Below the pieces are notes generated by a model. The model searched no databases and was not told the DNA's origin. It saw only the letters and a program-made list of their open reading frames with translations. Shown piece by piece: positions 51,223 to 60,134 of a DNA stretch of 64,000 bases. A program made the translations under genes and the position numbers. Each line of letters opens with the position of its first letter. Positions within the stretch are counted from its first letter, which is position 1. Source of the DNA: Virgibacillus_P tibetensis (lineage in GTDB: Bacteria > Bacillota > Bacilli > Bacillales > Amphibacillaceae); the NCBI RefSeq assembly GCF_036026595.1, contig NZ_JARZFX010000002.1, forward strand, positions 248,001 through 312,000, written 5' to 3'.

Positions 51223-52227
51223 TCATTTTCTTAAAGTATGATGATTCTTCATAAACAGAGAAGCATTCGTAAAACTGACTGCTTCCAGTTCTTTGGTTGA
51301 AAATCCTCTTTTGCTCATTCTATCCAGCAGATCGGGAACCTTGGAGACATTTTCCAGCCCCTTCGTATATTCGGTAAATCCGCTTCCACCTAAATTATAG
51401 GAAGCAAGATAATCGACAAAATCAAATCCGAATGCAAGATGTTCATAGCCAACCAGATCGGCAATATGTATGGCATGGTCTATAAACCGTTCGACAGTTG
51501 GAGAATCTTTATCGACAAATGCTCCATAAGCATTCAAACCAATTATTCCTCCCCTGTTTGCAATCGCCTTTATTTGTTCATCGGTTAAGTTGCGTTCATG
51601 ATCACAAATGGCTTTGGCATTACTATGGGAAGCAATAAATGGATGCTCACTCAGGTTGTAAATATCCCAGAAGGTTGCTTCATCCTGGTGAGATACATCC
51701 AATAGCCAGTTATGATCAATGGATTGTTGCAGAGCATATTTTCCAGAGGTAGTAAGCCCTTTTTCTTGATAGGAATCAGCCCCTGTCCCAGTTGACAGGA
51801 AATTATGTTCGTTCCAGGCAAATATGGAATGCATCACATTACTTTGATCCAATTGGTTGAATGCGTTTTCAATTTTTGACTCTGGTGTTTCACCTGGCCA
51901 ATCATCCATAAACGTAAGACCTTCCAAACCTAAATGTATTTTTATGGAGCTGGAATGGGACGGATTTTCATAAGGCTGATTTGGATCATGAATGATTGCA
52001 TGTTTAGAGGTCTTCAGATCCTCCATCACATAAGTAAATAATGTTTGAAATCTATCATAAGCTTGTTCGCAGAATTTCGGTTCCACCCAAAACACACAAA
52101 TTATAGAGTCGACACCACCTTTCTTAAGATTTGGATAATGATACCGGTCGAAAATGTCTTTCTCGCCAGAACTTTTTCGCCATGCGATATCTGTAAATAG
52201 GTCGGAATGCAGATCAAAGACTCTCAA
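51223..52227 (-). CDS. M19 family (membrane) dipeptidase homolog
   Basis: 334-residue TIM-barrel metal peptidase. Metal ligands in FDLHSD near the N-terminus and the bridging ASHSNAKAICDHERNLTDEQIKAI region; FGFDFVDY near the C-terminus. M19 enzymes cleave dipeptides, often with a C-terminal D-residue. No signal peptide, hence cytoplasmic: it would hydrolyse imported dipeptides, which fits the neighbouring DUF819 protein. First gene of a three-gene unit. Confidence 0.88.
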   Translation of the reverse strand: MRVFDLHSDLFTDIAWRKSSGEKDIFDRYHYPNLKKGGVDSIICVFWVEPKFCEQAYDRFQTLFTYVMEDLKTSKHAIIHDPNQPYENPSHSSSIKIHLGLEGLTFMDDWPGETPESKIENAFNQLDQSNVMHSIFAWNEHNFLSTGTGADSYQEKGLTTSGKYALQQSIDHNWLLDVSHQDEATFWDIYNLSEHPFIASHSNAKAICDHERNLTDEQIKAIANRGGIIGLNAYGAFVDKDSPTVERFIDHAIHIADLVGYEHLAFGFDFVDYLASYNLGGSGFTEYTKGLENVSKVPDLLDRMSKRGFSTKELEAVSFTNASLFMKNHHTLRK

Positions 52228-52515
52228 GTTGGACGCTCCTTCATTAGTTGAATGGTAGATTACTAGAATTCCTTTCCTTAATTACCCTATATAAATTATG
52301 CTATAGTGTAATTTATTTAATATACTATAATAAATTATTAGAAATTGCAAATTAATTAAATAATTAGTGGCTATTTTTATAAGATCGGAAACTTTTGAAG
52401 TTGGTATCCTAACGTGGTCCCTATCAAATAATTTTCATAAAAAAAACTGCAGCCAATGTTAGCAATCTCTCATTGGTCTTACAGCTTTAAAAGTATTTCA
52501 AAATTTGTCCTTTAG
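52228..52515. other. AT-rich intergenic region: dipeptidase promoter and sensor-gene terminator
   Basis: No gene. An interrupted palindrome TATAGT...ACTATA (52302-52307, 52324-52329) lies in an AT-rich stretch that probably holds the promoter and operator of the dipeptidase unit. At 52438-52486 a hairpin (CCAATG/CATTGG with CTG/CAG extensions) followed by TTTTTTTT on the minus strand ends transcription of the giant sensor gene. Confidence 0.5.
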
Positions 52516-52585
52516 CTATACAAATCGAAACCCTGCTTTTTTATAAAAGTGCGTCGCCTGATTTATCATTCCTCCATATAAAATC

Positions 52586-55500
52586 TTAAAAGGTTTTTAT
52601 AGAAAAACTAAACTTAGCACCTGCTCCTTCCTCACTATCAACCCAAATATCCCCTTTATGAAGTTCTATAATTTGTTTACTTATAGCCAGTCCCAAACCG
52701 TGCCCATGCTCTTTTATACTACTTGTTTTAGTATAAAACCGTTCGAATACATAAGGAATATCAGCGGAAAGAATGCCAGATCCCTGGTCTTCCACTGTAA
52801 TAATTGCCTCACCCAATTTCTCCAATGACAATTTGACTCGAATTTCTCCTTTTTCTGTATGTTTAATAGCATTTGAGACTAAATTATTCATGACTTGTTC
52901 TATTCGTCTGACATCTACTTCGACTAGTGGATAGTCCTCGCTCGTGTACGTCGGAATTATCCATTGATAGTCCAAGCCGGCTTGTTTTACTTCTAACTCA
53001 AACTGATTACATAAATGCTTAAACAGTTGGTCAACCGGTACAATATCCTTGGCAAAAGTAACATGTCCAGATTCGAGCTGAGCTAAATCAAATAAATCTT
53101 GAACAAGGCTATTTAATAATGTTAAACGCCTCTTAATAACTTGCATATAATTCCATTGTTGCTCTGGCCCATCAACGACCCCTTCTAATATAGCGTCGAC
53201 ATATCCACGTATTGTTGAAATTGGTGAACGCAAATCATGTGATATATTGGATAACATCTGTCGCCTTAATTCATCGGATTGAGCAAGTGAACTATTTGCC
53301 AGTGCTAGATTCTGGTTTGCCTTATTTAATGACTTTGTTCTTTCAGCCACTTTTGCTTCAAGATTCTCATATAAATAGGCATTTTCAATAGCAATTGCAG
53401 CTTGAGAAGCGAGCAATGTTAGTAAAGCAATTCTTTCCTTTGTAAATACATGAGTCGCCTGGCTGTTCTCCAAGTATAATATCCCAGTAAGACCTTGCTG
53501 ATACATAATTGGAAGACAAAGTATTGATTTGGAATTCTGCCGTGCAATATAACTGTCATCTGTAAATTGTCCTTCCTGAGATGCTTCCCCTAAGACAACT
53601 GCTTCCTTCGTATTAACAACATAATTAATGAGCGTTTCTGGAAACTTCATTTTACCTTTCAGCTGCTCTGGTTGTTCATATAACTTTATTTCCTCATTCA
53701 TATGATTTGTTGCAGCCAAATGGAGCTCTTCATCCTTATTCAGTAAAAGGTAAGCACGCTCCGCACCAGCATTAATAACAACAATCTGCATTAATTTCTT
53801 TAATAGTTGTTTTAAAATAACCTCATCAGAAATAACGCCTGTTGCTTCAAATATCGCGTTAATATCTAATGATTCCTGCTCAAATTGCATGCTTGCTACT
53901 GTTTCCCTATTGGTCTCCTTGATAAGATCAGAATGTTTTTGAAAAAGATCATACACAAGCCGCTCCGCACCCCACTTACTGTATTTCAAATAGGCGTCCA
54001 CCAGATAGGCCCTGGCTGATTTGTGTAGATTTTTATCAATATAATAATACGCTGCACATGTATTTGCGAGCGCGGCGTCCTGTAAATATCCATTCTTTTC
54101 TGCAAGAGTAATTGAACGATTGTACAAGAATATAGCTTCTTCGCTTTTTCCATTTACTCGGGCTAACTCCCCTTTAATAAGCAAATACTTATGCATATAA
54201 TTTGAAGGTGAATGGTTCGCCCACTTTTTCAGTTTAGCAAGCTTCTTTGCCAATTTTGCTTTGACCTGTCTTTTTGGCAGACTCCCCTTTAGAATAAGTC
54301 TTACCAGCCACAATGAATGGTAAAAATAGTAATCTGGTGCACTTATTAGAAAGAGCGTGTCATCAACTAGCTCATCCAGCTTTTTCATAATTTTCATTGC
54401 CTGCTCGTCATTTTGAAGTAAATAGGTCATTTGAAGACGAATGGTTTCATGAATGATAACTGCAGAGGGGTCATCGGTAATTTCTGCAAATTCCCAATTT
54501 ACCTCAGCATTTTTGATAGATAACACGTCAATCCAGTCCGTTAGTTCTCTTAAAAAATCATTTGATAGCGTATATTCATTCCGTTTTGCGAAATTAAATT
54601 GGCGCTCAATCTCTGTTTTTACATCATTCAGATTATCCCCTTTTATAAATTTAACTAATCCGATAAACATACCGTTTGCACCTGCAAGATGGAGATTTCC
54701 CGACTCTATACACAGCTGTTGGGAAAGTTGTAAATAGTCAAGGTTATAATGAATATGCTTTTTCCAATGGTTAATAAAACTCCCAAAAACAAAGTAGGCT
54801 CTCGCCTTCAGACTATTATCCTGAAATTTATCCGTATGCTCAATTGCAAGTCTCCCAAACTTGTAACTGGCATTATAATCATTAAAACCAGCGCTCATTG
54901 TCAGCGCATAATTATTAAAGACAAGAGCCGTTACATCCATATCCCCGTAGTTAAGAGTCAACCGAAGTGCCCGTAGCATTAATATTGTCGCTAAATTCTG
55001 GTTCACATGATAGGTAGGTGCATTTGTGTTAATCAATGTTCGCATCATTAATCGAGTCTCTTTATCATCTACAGCAGGAAGATCCAGTAAATCTACGTTT
55101 TTTTTTCGAGAAAGAACAACTTTTGTCTTCACATATTCCTTCGCGACATCCAACCTGTTCGGGTTTCTTTTAAAATTCCAATTATATAAACGCAGTCCAT
55201 CCAACCCAGCATCTGTTGCCTTTTCAACTTGGTGGATATGGGTGTACAGTGTAATTTTCAGATTGTAAACACGAAGCTTATCTTGATTTAATTGAGCATT
55301 GGAAAGTGCCTCATTAAACGTTGCCTCAGCTGCCTCAAATAGTTGGTTCAAATACTGTGATTCCCCAAGGCCAAGCATAACTTTAAATGTTGTATCATAA
55401 TGCTCTGGAGCCCATTTGTTTTCCGGAAGCAGTTCTCTTCCTACATTAAAAAAGTGAAGCGCAGATTCAGTTGCTGCTCTGTTCTTAGCTCTTTCACCTG

Positions 55501-57766
55501 CCATCCAATTCCATTCCACTAATTCGAGCGTTTTTTGTTTGTTTAAGTGAGTTCGGCTATGATTTAAATGATTAACAATATCAAATATATGTTCAGCAAT
55601 TTGATCATCATCGTAGTGATCCAATAGTTCCAAACCTATTTTCAAATGATTCTCTTCTCTTTCTTTTTTAGATAAACTCATATAAAAAGCTTGTTGAACT
55701 TTATCATGTAAGAATAAATAGCCTGGTGGCCGTTCATTTAACAGGGACATATTTTCTTCTGGGTAAATCCATTTATAACTTGAATCCAGTGGGAGAACTA
55801 ATCCCTTTTCCAAACCCTCCCATAGCTTTTCAGCTACTTTCTCATAACTTTCTCCTGCAATTGCAGCCAGTAATTTAATATCAAAACGGTTCCCAAAACA
55901 AGATGCGAGTTGTACTATTTCATTCGTCTCTTTTGGAAGCCTTTTAATCCGTTTTAAAAGGAAATCAATAATTGTGTCTGACATCTGTATTTGCTTTAAT
56001 GCTTCCACATTTACGGTCCATTTTCCCTCGTCAGCCTGAAGGACAATCACTCCTTCATCATAAAAAGACTGAAAAACCTGTACGATAAAAAAGGGATTTC
56101 CTTGAGTGATACGATAAACAAGCTCCCTCAAAAACACAGCATCATCATGTCTAATAGAAAATGTCTCATCAATCCATTCAGAAAGGTGGTTATAATGTAA
56201 GTGCTCGACCGGAATCTGGATAACTCGCATATCTCCTTCCTTCATTCGTCTAAGCATCATCTCAAAAGGGTGACCAACATGGACCTCATTATCCCGATAT
56301 GCTCCAATAATTAATAAATGCTGGCTTTCTGGGTTATTAAGTAAGTGATAAATCAAATCAAGCGTGGCATCATCAGCCCATTGTAAATCATCAATAAAAA
56401 GAACAAGCGGGTGTTTCGCTTTAGCAAATACCCCGAACAACTGTCTTATAGCCTGCCGAAAGCGATTATGTACGCCTTGCGGTGGTAATTCAGGCACCTC
56501 AACCTGAGGACCGATTAGCCATTTCAGCTCTGGAATGAAGTTGGCAATAACTGATGTATAAGAATCTAGTTCCTGGTTTATAATAGCGCCCCATCTTTGG
56601 ACACTAACTGAACCCTCTGATAAAATTTGTCTCAATAAACCCTGGAATGCATGAATGATCGGAGCATACGGAATTTCCTTTTGCAATTGGACAAATTTTC
56701 CCGAGATAAAATATCCCTTTTCACGTACTAATGGTTTATGTAATTCATTCACCAATGCTGTCTTGCCAATACCAGAGGGACCGTGAACCAATAAGAGCTC
56801 TATCCGCCCATTTCTCACACGATGAAATCCATCAAGTAATTGGTTAACTGCTGATTCTCTTCCATATAGTTTACTGGGTCTTTCATACATGGTCGCTCTG
56901 TCTTCTTCTCTTAGCTTTATCCCGCTGATTATTCCAATATGATTTAGTTGATACAAGCATTTTTCTAAATCTCCCTTTAATCCAAAGGCACTTTGATAGC
57001 GGGATTCGGGCATTTTTTCTAATAATGTCATAATTATATTTGAAATAGTTGCTGGGATTTCTTTGTTTACCTCGCTCGGGTGCACCGGCACCTTAGCAAG
57101 ATGGGCATGGATCATTTCGGCAGGATGATCTGCATGGAACGGAAGCTTCCCTGTTATCATCTCATAGAAAATCACTCCCAAGGCATACAGATCAGTTCGG
57201 TAGTCCAGCGCCCGATTCATCCGTCCTGTTTGTTCTGGCGACATGTATGCTACACGTTCTTTTAGCTGATATGGGCTTTCGTTTGGATGTTGCGTCTCAG
57301 AGGATAGTTTGGTTGATTGGTTGAATCCGGTTAATTTAACTTCATCTGTCTTTAGATTGAGTAGAATATTCTGGGGTTGTAAGAACTTATGTACAATGTG
57401 GGCTCCATGAAGCAGTGCTACACCATTGGTAATTCTAATAGCAATTTTGAGGAATTCCTTTAAATTGGATGAACTAATACTTATCCATTCTTCCAAACTG
57501 CTACCATAAAATAGTTCAGTAACTATACAGATTTTTCCTCCATACCTTTCCAATTTTACCGGCTGAAGTACATAATCAAATGCCAAGGATTTTGATACAT
57601 GAAAATCATGGATAATCTCTGCATTGGCAAGAGGATTAATTGTTTCACTGTTCACCACTTTTATAGCTACTACTATTTGATCCTTCATGGAAAAGGCTTT
57701 ATACAGTGTCCAAGCCTTATTATCAATAAGTTTATCTACTATCCGATAGCCTGGTAATTCTAACAT
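52586..57766 (-). CDS. Giant hybrid sensor: pseudokinase, AAA ATPase, helical repeats, GAF, histidine kinase
   Basis: 1726 residues. (1) Ser/Thr kinase-like domain, about 1-275: ATP lysine K36 in VAIK and MSPEQTGR are kept, but the catalytic HRD is HKF (126-128) and the DFG is TGF (146-148), so it is probably a pseudokinase. (2) AAA-type ATPase, about 300-600: Walker A GPSGIGKT (329-336), Walker B LVLFIDD. (3) Long helical TPR-like region, about 620-1280. (4) GAF, about 1310-1460. (5) Histidine kinase: H1510 in SHDLRSP, N-box NNLVSNAIKHT, G1 DQGSGI, G2 GHGLGLA. No membrane segments: cytoplasmic sensor. The partner regulator gene is 456 bases upstream with a small SinI-like gene between. Confidence 0.9.
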   Translation of the reverse strand: MLELPGYRIVDKLIDNKAWTLYKAFSMKDQIVVAIKVVNSETINPLANAEIIHDFHVSKSLAFDYVLQPVKLERYGGKICIVTELFYGSSLEEWISISSSNLKEFLKIAIRITNGVALLHGAHIVHKFLQPQNILLNLKTDEVKLTGFNQSTKLSSETQHPNESPYQLKERVAYMSPEQTGRMNRALDYRTDLYALGVIFYEMITGKLPFHADHPAEMIHAHLAKVPVHPSEVNKEIPATISNIIMTLLEKMPESRYQSAFGLKGDLEKCLYQLNHIGIISGIKLREEDRATMYERPSKLYGRESAVNQLLDGFHRVRNGRIELLLVHGPSGIGKTALVNELHKPLVREKGYFISGKFVQLQKEIPYAPIIHAFQGLLRQILSEGSVSVQRWGAIINQELDSYTSVIANFIPELKWLIGPQVEVPELPPQGVHNRFRQAIRQLFGVFAKAKHPLVLFIDDLQWADDATLDLIYHLLNNPESQHLLIIGAYRDNEVHVGHPFEMMLRRMKEGDMRVIQIPVEHLHYNHLSEWIDETFSIRHDDAVFLRELVYRITQGNPFFIVQVFQSFYDEGVIVLQADEGKWTVNVEALKQIQMSDTIIDFLLKRIKRLPKETNEIVQLASCFGNRFDIKLLAAIAGESYEKVAEKLWEGLEKGLVLPLDSSYKWIYPEENMSLLNERPPGYLFLHDKVQQAFYMSLSKKEREENHLKIGLELLDHYDDDQIAEHIFDIVNHLNHSRTHLNKQKTLELVEWNWMAGERAKNRAATESALHFFNVGRELLPENKWAPEHYDTTFKVMLGLGESQYLNQLFEAAEATFNEALSNAQLNQDKLRVYNLKITLYTHIHQVEKATDAGLDGLRLYNWNFKRNPNRLDVAKEYVKTKVVLSRKKNVDLLDLPAVDDKETRLMMRTLINTNAPTYHVNQNLATILMLRALRLTLNYGDMDVTALVFNNYALTMSAGFNDYNASYKFGRLAIEHTDKFQDNSLKARAYFVFGSFINHWKKHIHYNLDYLQLSQQLCIESGNLHLAGANGMFIGLVKFIKGDNLNDVKTEIERQFNFAKRNEYTLSNDFLRELTDWIDVLSIKNAEVNWEFAEITDDPSAVIIHETIRLQMTYLLQNDEQAMKIMKKLDELVDDTLFLISAPDYYFYHSLWLVRLILKGSLPKRQVKAKLAKKLAKLKKWANHSPSNYMHKYLLIKGELARVNGKSEEAIFLYNRSITLAEKNGYLQDAALANTCAAYYYIDKNLHKSARAYLVDAYLKYSKWGAERLVYDLFQKHSDLIKETNRETVASMQFEQESLDINAIFEATGVISDEVILKQLLKKLMQIVVINAGAERAYLLLNKDEELHLAATNHMNEEIKLYEQPEQLKGKMKFPETLINYVVNTKEAVVLGEASQEGQFTDDSYIARQNSKSILCLPIMYQQGLTGILYLENSQATHVFTKERIALLTLLASQAAIAIENAYLYENLEAKVAERTKSLNKANQNLALANSSLAQSDELRRQMLSNISHDLRSPISTIRGYVDAILEGVVDGPEQQWNYMQVIKRRLTLLNSLVQDLFDLAQLESGHVTFAKDIVPVDQLFKHLCNQFELEVKQAGLDYQWIIPTYTSEDYPLVEVDVRRIEQVMNNLVSNAIKHTEKGEIRVKLSLEKLGEAIITVEDQGSGILSADIPYVFERFYTKTSSIKEHGHGLGLAISKQIIELHKGDIWVDSEEGAGAKFSFSIKTF

Positions 57767-57789
57767 GATTCACCACCTCACTTAACTTA

Positions 57790-57940
57790 TTTTATATGCG
57801 TGTTCTAAAAGGAGGATAAAAAGGATCGAGAAGTTCGATATGGCGTAGCTTCGAGTAGTAAGCCCGCTTCAGCGAAGCTGTATCTTTGCTGGGTACCGAG
57901 AAGCCTATGCCAGTAGACGCAGATACAACTTTTTTTTAAA
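57790..57940. other. Structured intergenic stretch between sensor and SinI-like gene
   Basis: Contains an unused AAGGAGG, a GCTTC-AGC-GAAGC hairpin and a larger fold closed by GTATCT/AGATAC with inner TGG/CCA, followed by T8. It may be an interspersed repeat or a leader RNA. No gene is visible; the open frame across it has no family features. The remaining 57941-58080 contains the SinI-like promoter. Confidence 0.35.
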
Positions 57941-58080
57941 AAACAAGCATTCGTGCGAAATTTTATGTCAAATTCACCGTTCTTTTTAAACATCTTCTTT
58001 AGGTAAATTTTAACAAAACTTTAACAGAAGTTATACTTTATTGATTATACTTAAGCTATGAAAATAAGGGGGAGTAAAAT

Positions 58081-58245
58081 TTGACTACTAAGCTTGCATC
58101 TACTGGTCATAACTATGCGTACGACAGGGAATGGCTTTATTTAATCACTTTAGCTAAACAATCCGGATTGAGTGCTGCCGAAGTGCGCCAATTTCTTAGG
58201 CAGTCTGCATCTAAAGAGAAGTCTATTCAGCATATGCCCCGTTAA
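58081..58245 (+). CDS. SinI-like anti-repressor (54 residues)
   Basis: TTG 58081 is preceded by AAGGGGGAG with 6 bases spacing; TAA at 58243-58245. The product's centre, YDREWLYLITLAKQSGLSAA followed by EVRQFLRQ, matches the SinI/SinR dimerisation-helix pattern (D-x-EW-x-x-L...A-x-x-x-G-L-S-x-x-E-V/I-R-x-F-L). SinI proteins bind SinR-type repressors that control biofilm and lifestyle genes in Bacillus. The gene converges on the response regulator gene and overlaps its 3' end by 23 bases; no SinR gene is in the window. A TATACT -10 lies at about 58045. Confidence 0.78.
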   Translation: MTTKLASTGHNYAYDREWLYLITLAKQSGLSAAEVRQFLRQSASKEKSIQHMPR

Positions 58246-58954
58246 ACTTGTAACCGATTCCACGAAGCGTTTTTATATATTTGGGGGTTTCCGGGATGAT
58301 CTCGATTTTCTTCCGGATGTTGCTGATATGTACCATTACCGTACGATAATCTCCTAGACTATTTACACCCCAGACTAATTCAAACAACTGTTCCATACTA
58401 TATACGCGCTCAGGATTACCTGCCATTAAGCATAACAAACGGTACTCTTTCGCAGATAATTTCACAGTAGCACCATTTGCGATAACAGTTGCACTATCCA
58501 ACCTAATAACTAATCCCGGATAGTTTATTACTGATTTTGGTTGGGTAGATAAGGGTACATTTCCATCGTTTTTTTCCTGAAGTAAAACACGGTTCCGGCG
58601 TAAATGTGCCTTTATCTTTGCCACGATTACAGGCATGCTGGTCGATTTAGGGATATAATCATCACCACCAATTCCCAGACCAAGTATTTTATCCATGTCC
58701 TCATCCTTTGAACTTAAAAACAGTATTGGTACATCCGTTTGCTTGCGAATGATTTGGCACAGTTCAAATCCATCCAAATGAGGCATCATTACGTCTAAAA
58801 CAATTAGTTCAGGATTAACTTCCCCGACAATATTCATAGCCTGAACCCCGCCCTCAGCTGTATAAACTGTGTATCCATTCTTCTCTAGATACAATTTAAC
58901 AACTTCACGCATATCAAAATCATCATCCACAAGTAAAATTTTCTCACTCGCCAT
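58223..58954 (-). CDS. OmpR/PhoB-type response regulator
   Basis: 243 residues. Receiver domain 1-125 with acidic pocket VDDD (9-12) and phospho-acceptor D54 in LIVLDVMMP; the conserved lysine is in DDYIPKSTS, lacking the usual proline after it. Linker about 130-150, then a winged-helix DNA-binding domain ending TLRGIGYKF. Encoded upstream of the giant histidine kinase on the same strand and probably its partner. The last 23 bases overlap the convergent SinI-like gene, so the two transcripts are antisense to each other. Confidence 0.9.
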   Translation of the reverse strand: MASEKILLVDDDFDMREVVKLYLEKNGYTVYTAEGGVQAMNIVGEVNPELIVLDVMMPHLDGFELCQIIRKQTDVPILFLSSKDEDMDKILGLGIGGDDYIPKSTSMPVIVAKIKAHLRRNRVLLQEKNDGNVPLSTQPKSVINYPGLVIRLDSATVIANGATVKLSAKEYRLLCLMAGNPERVYSMEQLFELVWGVNSLGDYRTVMVHISNIRKKIEIIPETPKYIKTLRGIGYKFNGAYAE

Positions 58955-59155
58955 ATTTAGGCCCCCTACAGTAGTGTTCCTTAAAAGTCATGTCTGGTTT
59001 CTACTAATTTTAGTTGTGCAGACATTCGTTTGAAGATTGCAAACTATAAGACTATTATACTGTACTTTTACAATTTGTGGTAGAATAATTGTTGTTAAAC
59101 GAGTACTAACTACCAGATAAAAACCCAATTAAGACATATGTTTTCACATTATTGG

Positions 59156-59998
59156 TCATTTCAAAATTTCGTCCTCAAGCAAGACAAATTCGAAACCTTG
59201 ATCCCTTAAAAGTGGTATGGCCAGTTTTACTCCTTCCGCTGTGCCGCTGCCGGGTTGATTCATATGCAAGAGCACGATAGATCCTTTTTGAGAACCTAAT
59301 AATGCATTTTTCACTTGTTCACCCGAGTAAGTGGCGCCGGCATCACCGAGCACATCAAAATTGACAACGTCATAACCAAGATTAACTGCGAGTTCCACAG
59401 CTACTTCATCGTAATATGCTGTACCGGAGCGGAACATTGCCATTTCCCTGCCTGTTAACCCCTTTACTGTGTCGTGATTTTGCATGATTTCATTATAAGC
59501 TTCTTGTGGTGACTGTGTTGCAGGTATTCCCCATGCTTCACCGCCATTTACAGATAAAGGTGAATGATGCGTGCCATGGTTTTCTATTTGAAATAAAGGA
59601 TTATCCGCCAAATCCAAAAACAGTGCTTCATTTGCGTGAATCCACCGTTCATTGACAAAAAGTGTTGCAGGTATTTTTTCTTCTTTTAAAAATAACAGGA
59701 GCTCTTCATCATAGCCATTCCCATGATCACCACCACATGCATCAAATGTTAAGGCTATCTTCCTTTCATTTGTCTGCATCTGTGTTTTTACCCCTTTTAC
59801 TTGCTCCCCCCATTCGGTCGGCTCGCGGTCGTATGGGCTTAAGTCTATCAGATCCTCTTCCTTTAATTTCGGTACACTTTTCGGAGCAATAGCAATTTCT
59901 TTTATGACGAGAGAAGATCCGTTCATTATTTGCTGCGAACAGCCTTGTATCAGTGCAGCAGCAACACACAATACAACCAATACAGATAATCGATGCAT
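59156..59998 (-). CDS. Polysaccharide deacetylase (NodB/CE4) lipoprotein
   Basis: 280 residues. Lipoprotein signal with lipobox LIQGC, a spacer, then a NodB domain (about 78-275): motif 1 ALTFDACGG (here DA rather than the usual DD, as in PdaC/PdaB-like members), motif 2 ENHGTHH, motif 3 FRSGTAYYDE, motif 5 VLLHMN. It would deacetylate N-acetyl sugars in peptidoglycan or an exopolysaccharide from the outer face of the membrane. Position upstream of the response regulator and SinI-like protein suggests an envelope or biofilm link; the two upstream regions share a 15-base -10 motif. Confidence 0.87.
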   Translation of the reverse strand: MHRLSVLVVLCVAAALIQGCSQQIMNGSSLVIKEIAIAPKSVPKLKEEDLIDLSPYDREPTEWGEQVKGVKTQMQTNERKIALTFDACGGDHGNGYDEELLLFLKEEKIPATLFVNERWIHANEALFLDLADNPLFQIENHGTHHSPLSVNGGEAWGIPATQSPQEAYNEIMQNHDTVKGLTGREMAMFRSGTAYYDEVAVELAVNLGYDVVNFDVLGDAGATYSGEQVKNALLGSQKGSIVLLHMNQPGSGTAEGVKLAIPLLRDQGFEFVLLEDEILK

Positions 59999-60134
59999 AA
60001 ATAAAACCTCCTACCACAACGTTAAACACTAAGACTATTATACTATAGTTCTAGTAGAAATAACCCATGAATATCTACTACCTTATCAAGAAACTCTACA
60101 ATACAAAAAGGTTTTTCTAAAGTTTTTTCTCTTA

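Noticed and set aside
52516..52569. 17-codon fragment reading NQATHFYKKAGFRFV
   Set aside because: It resembles an acetyltransferase or deacetylase C-terminus, but is too short to support a gene or a family.
57805..57993. 62-residue open frame upstream of the giant sensor
   Set aside because: It covers hairpins of a structured intergenic stretch and has no ribosome site.
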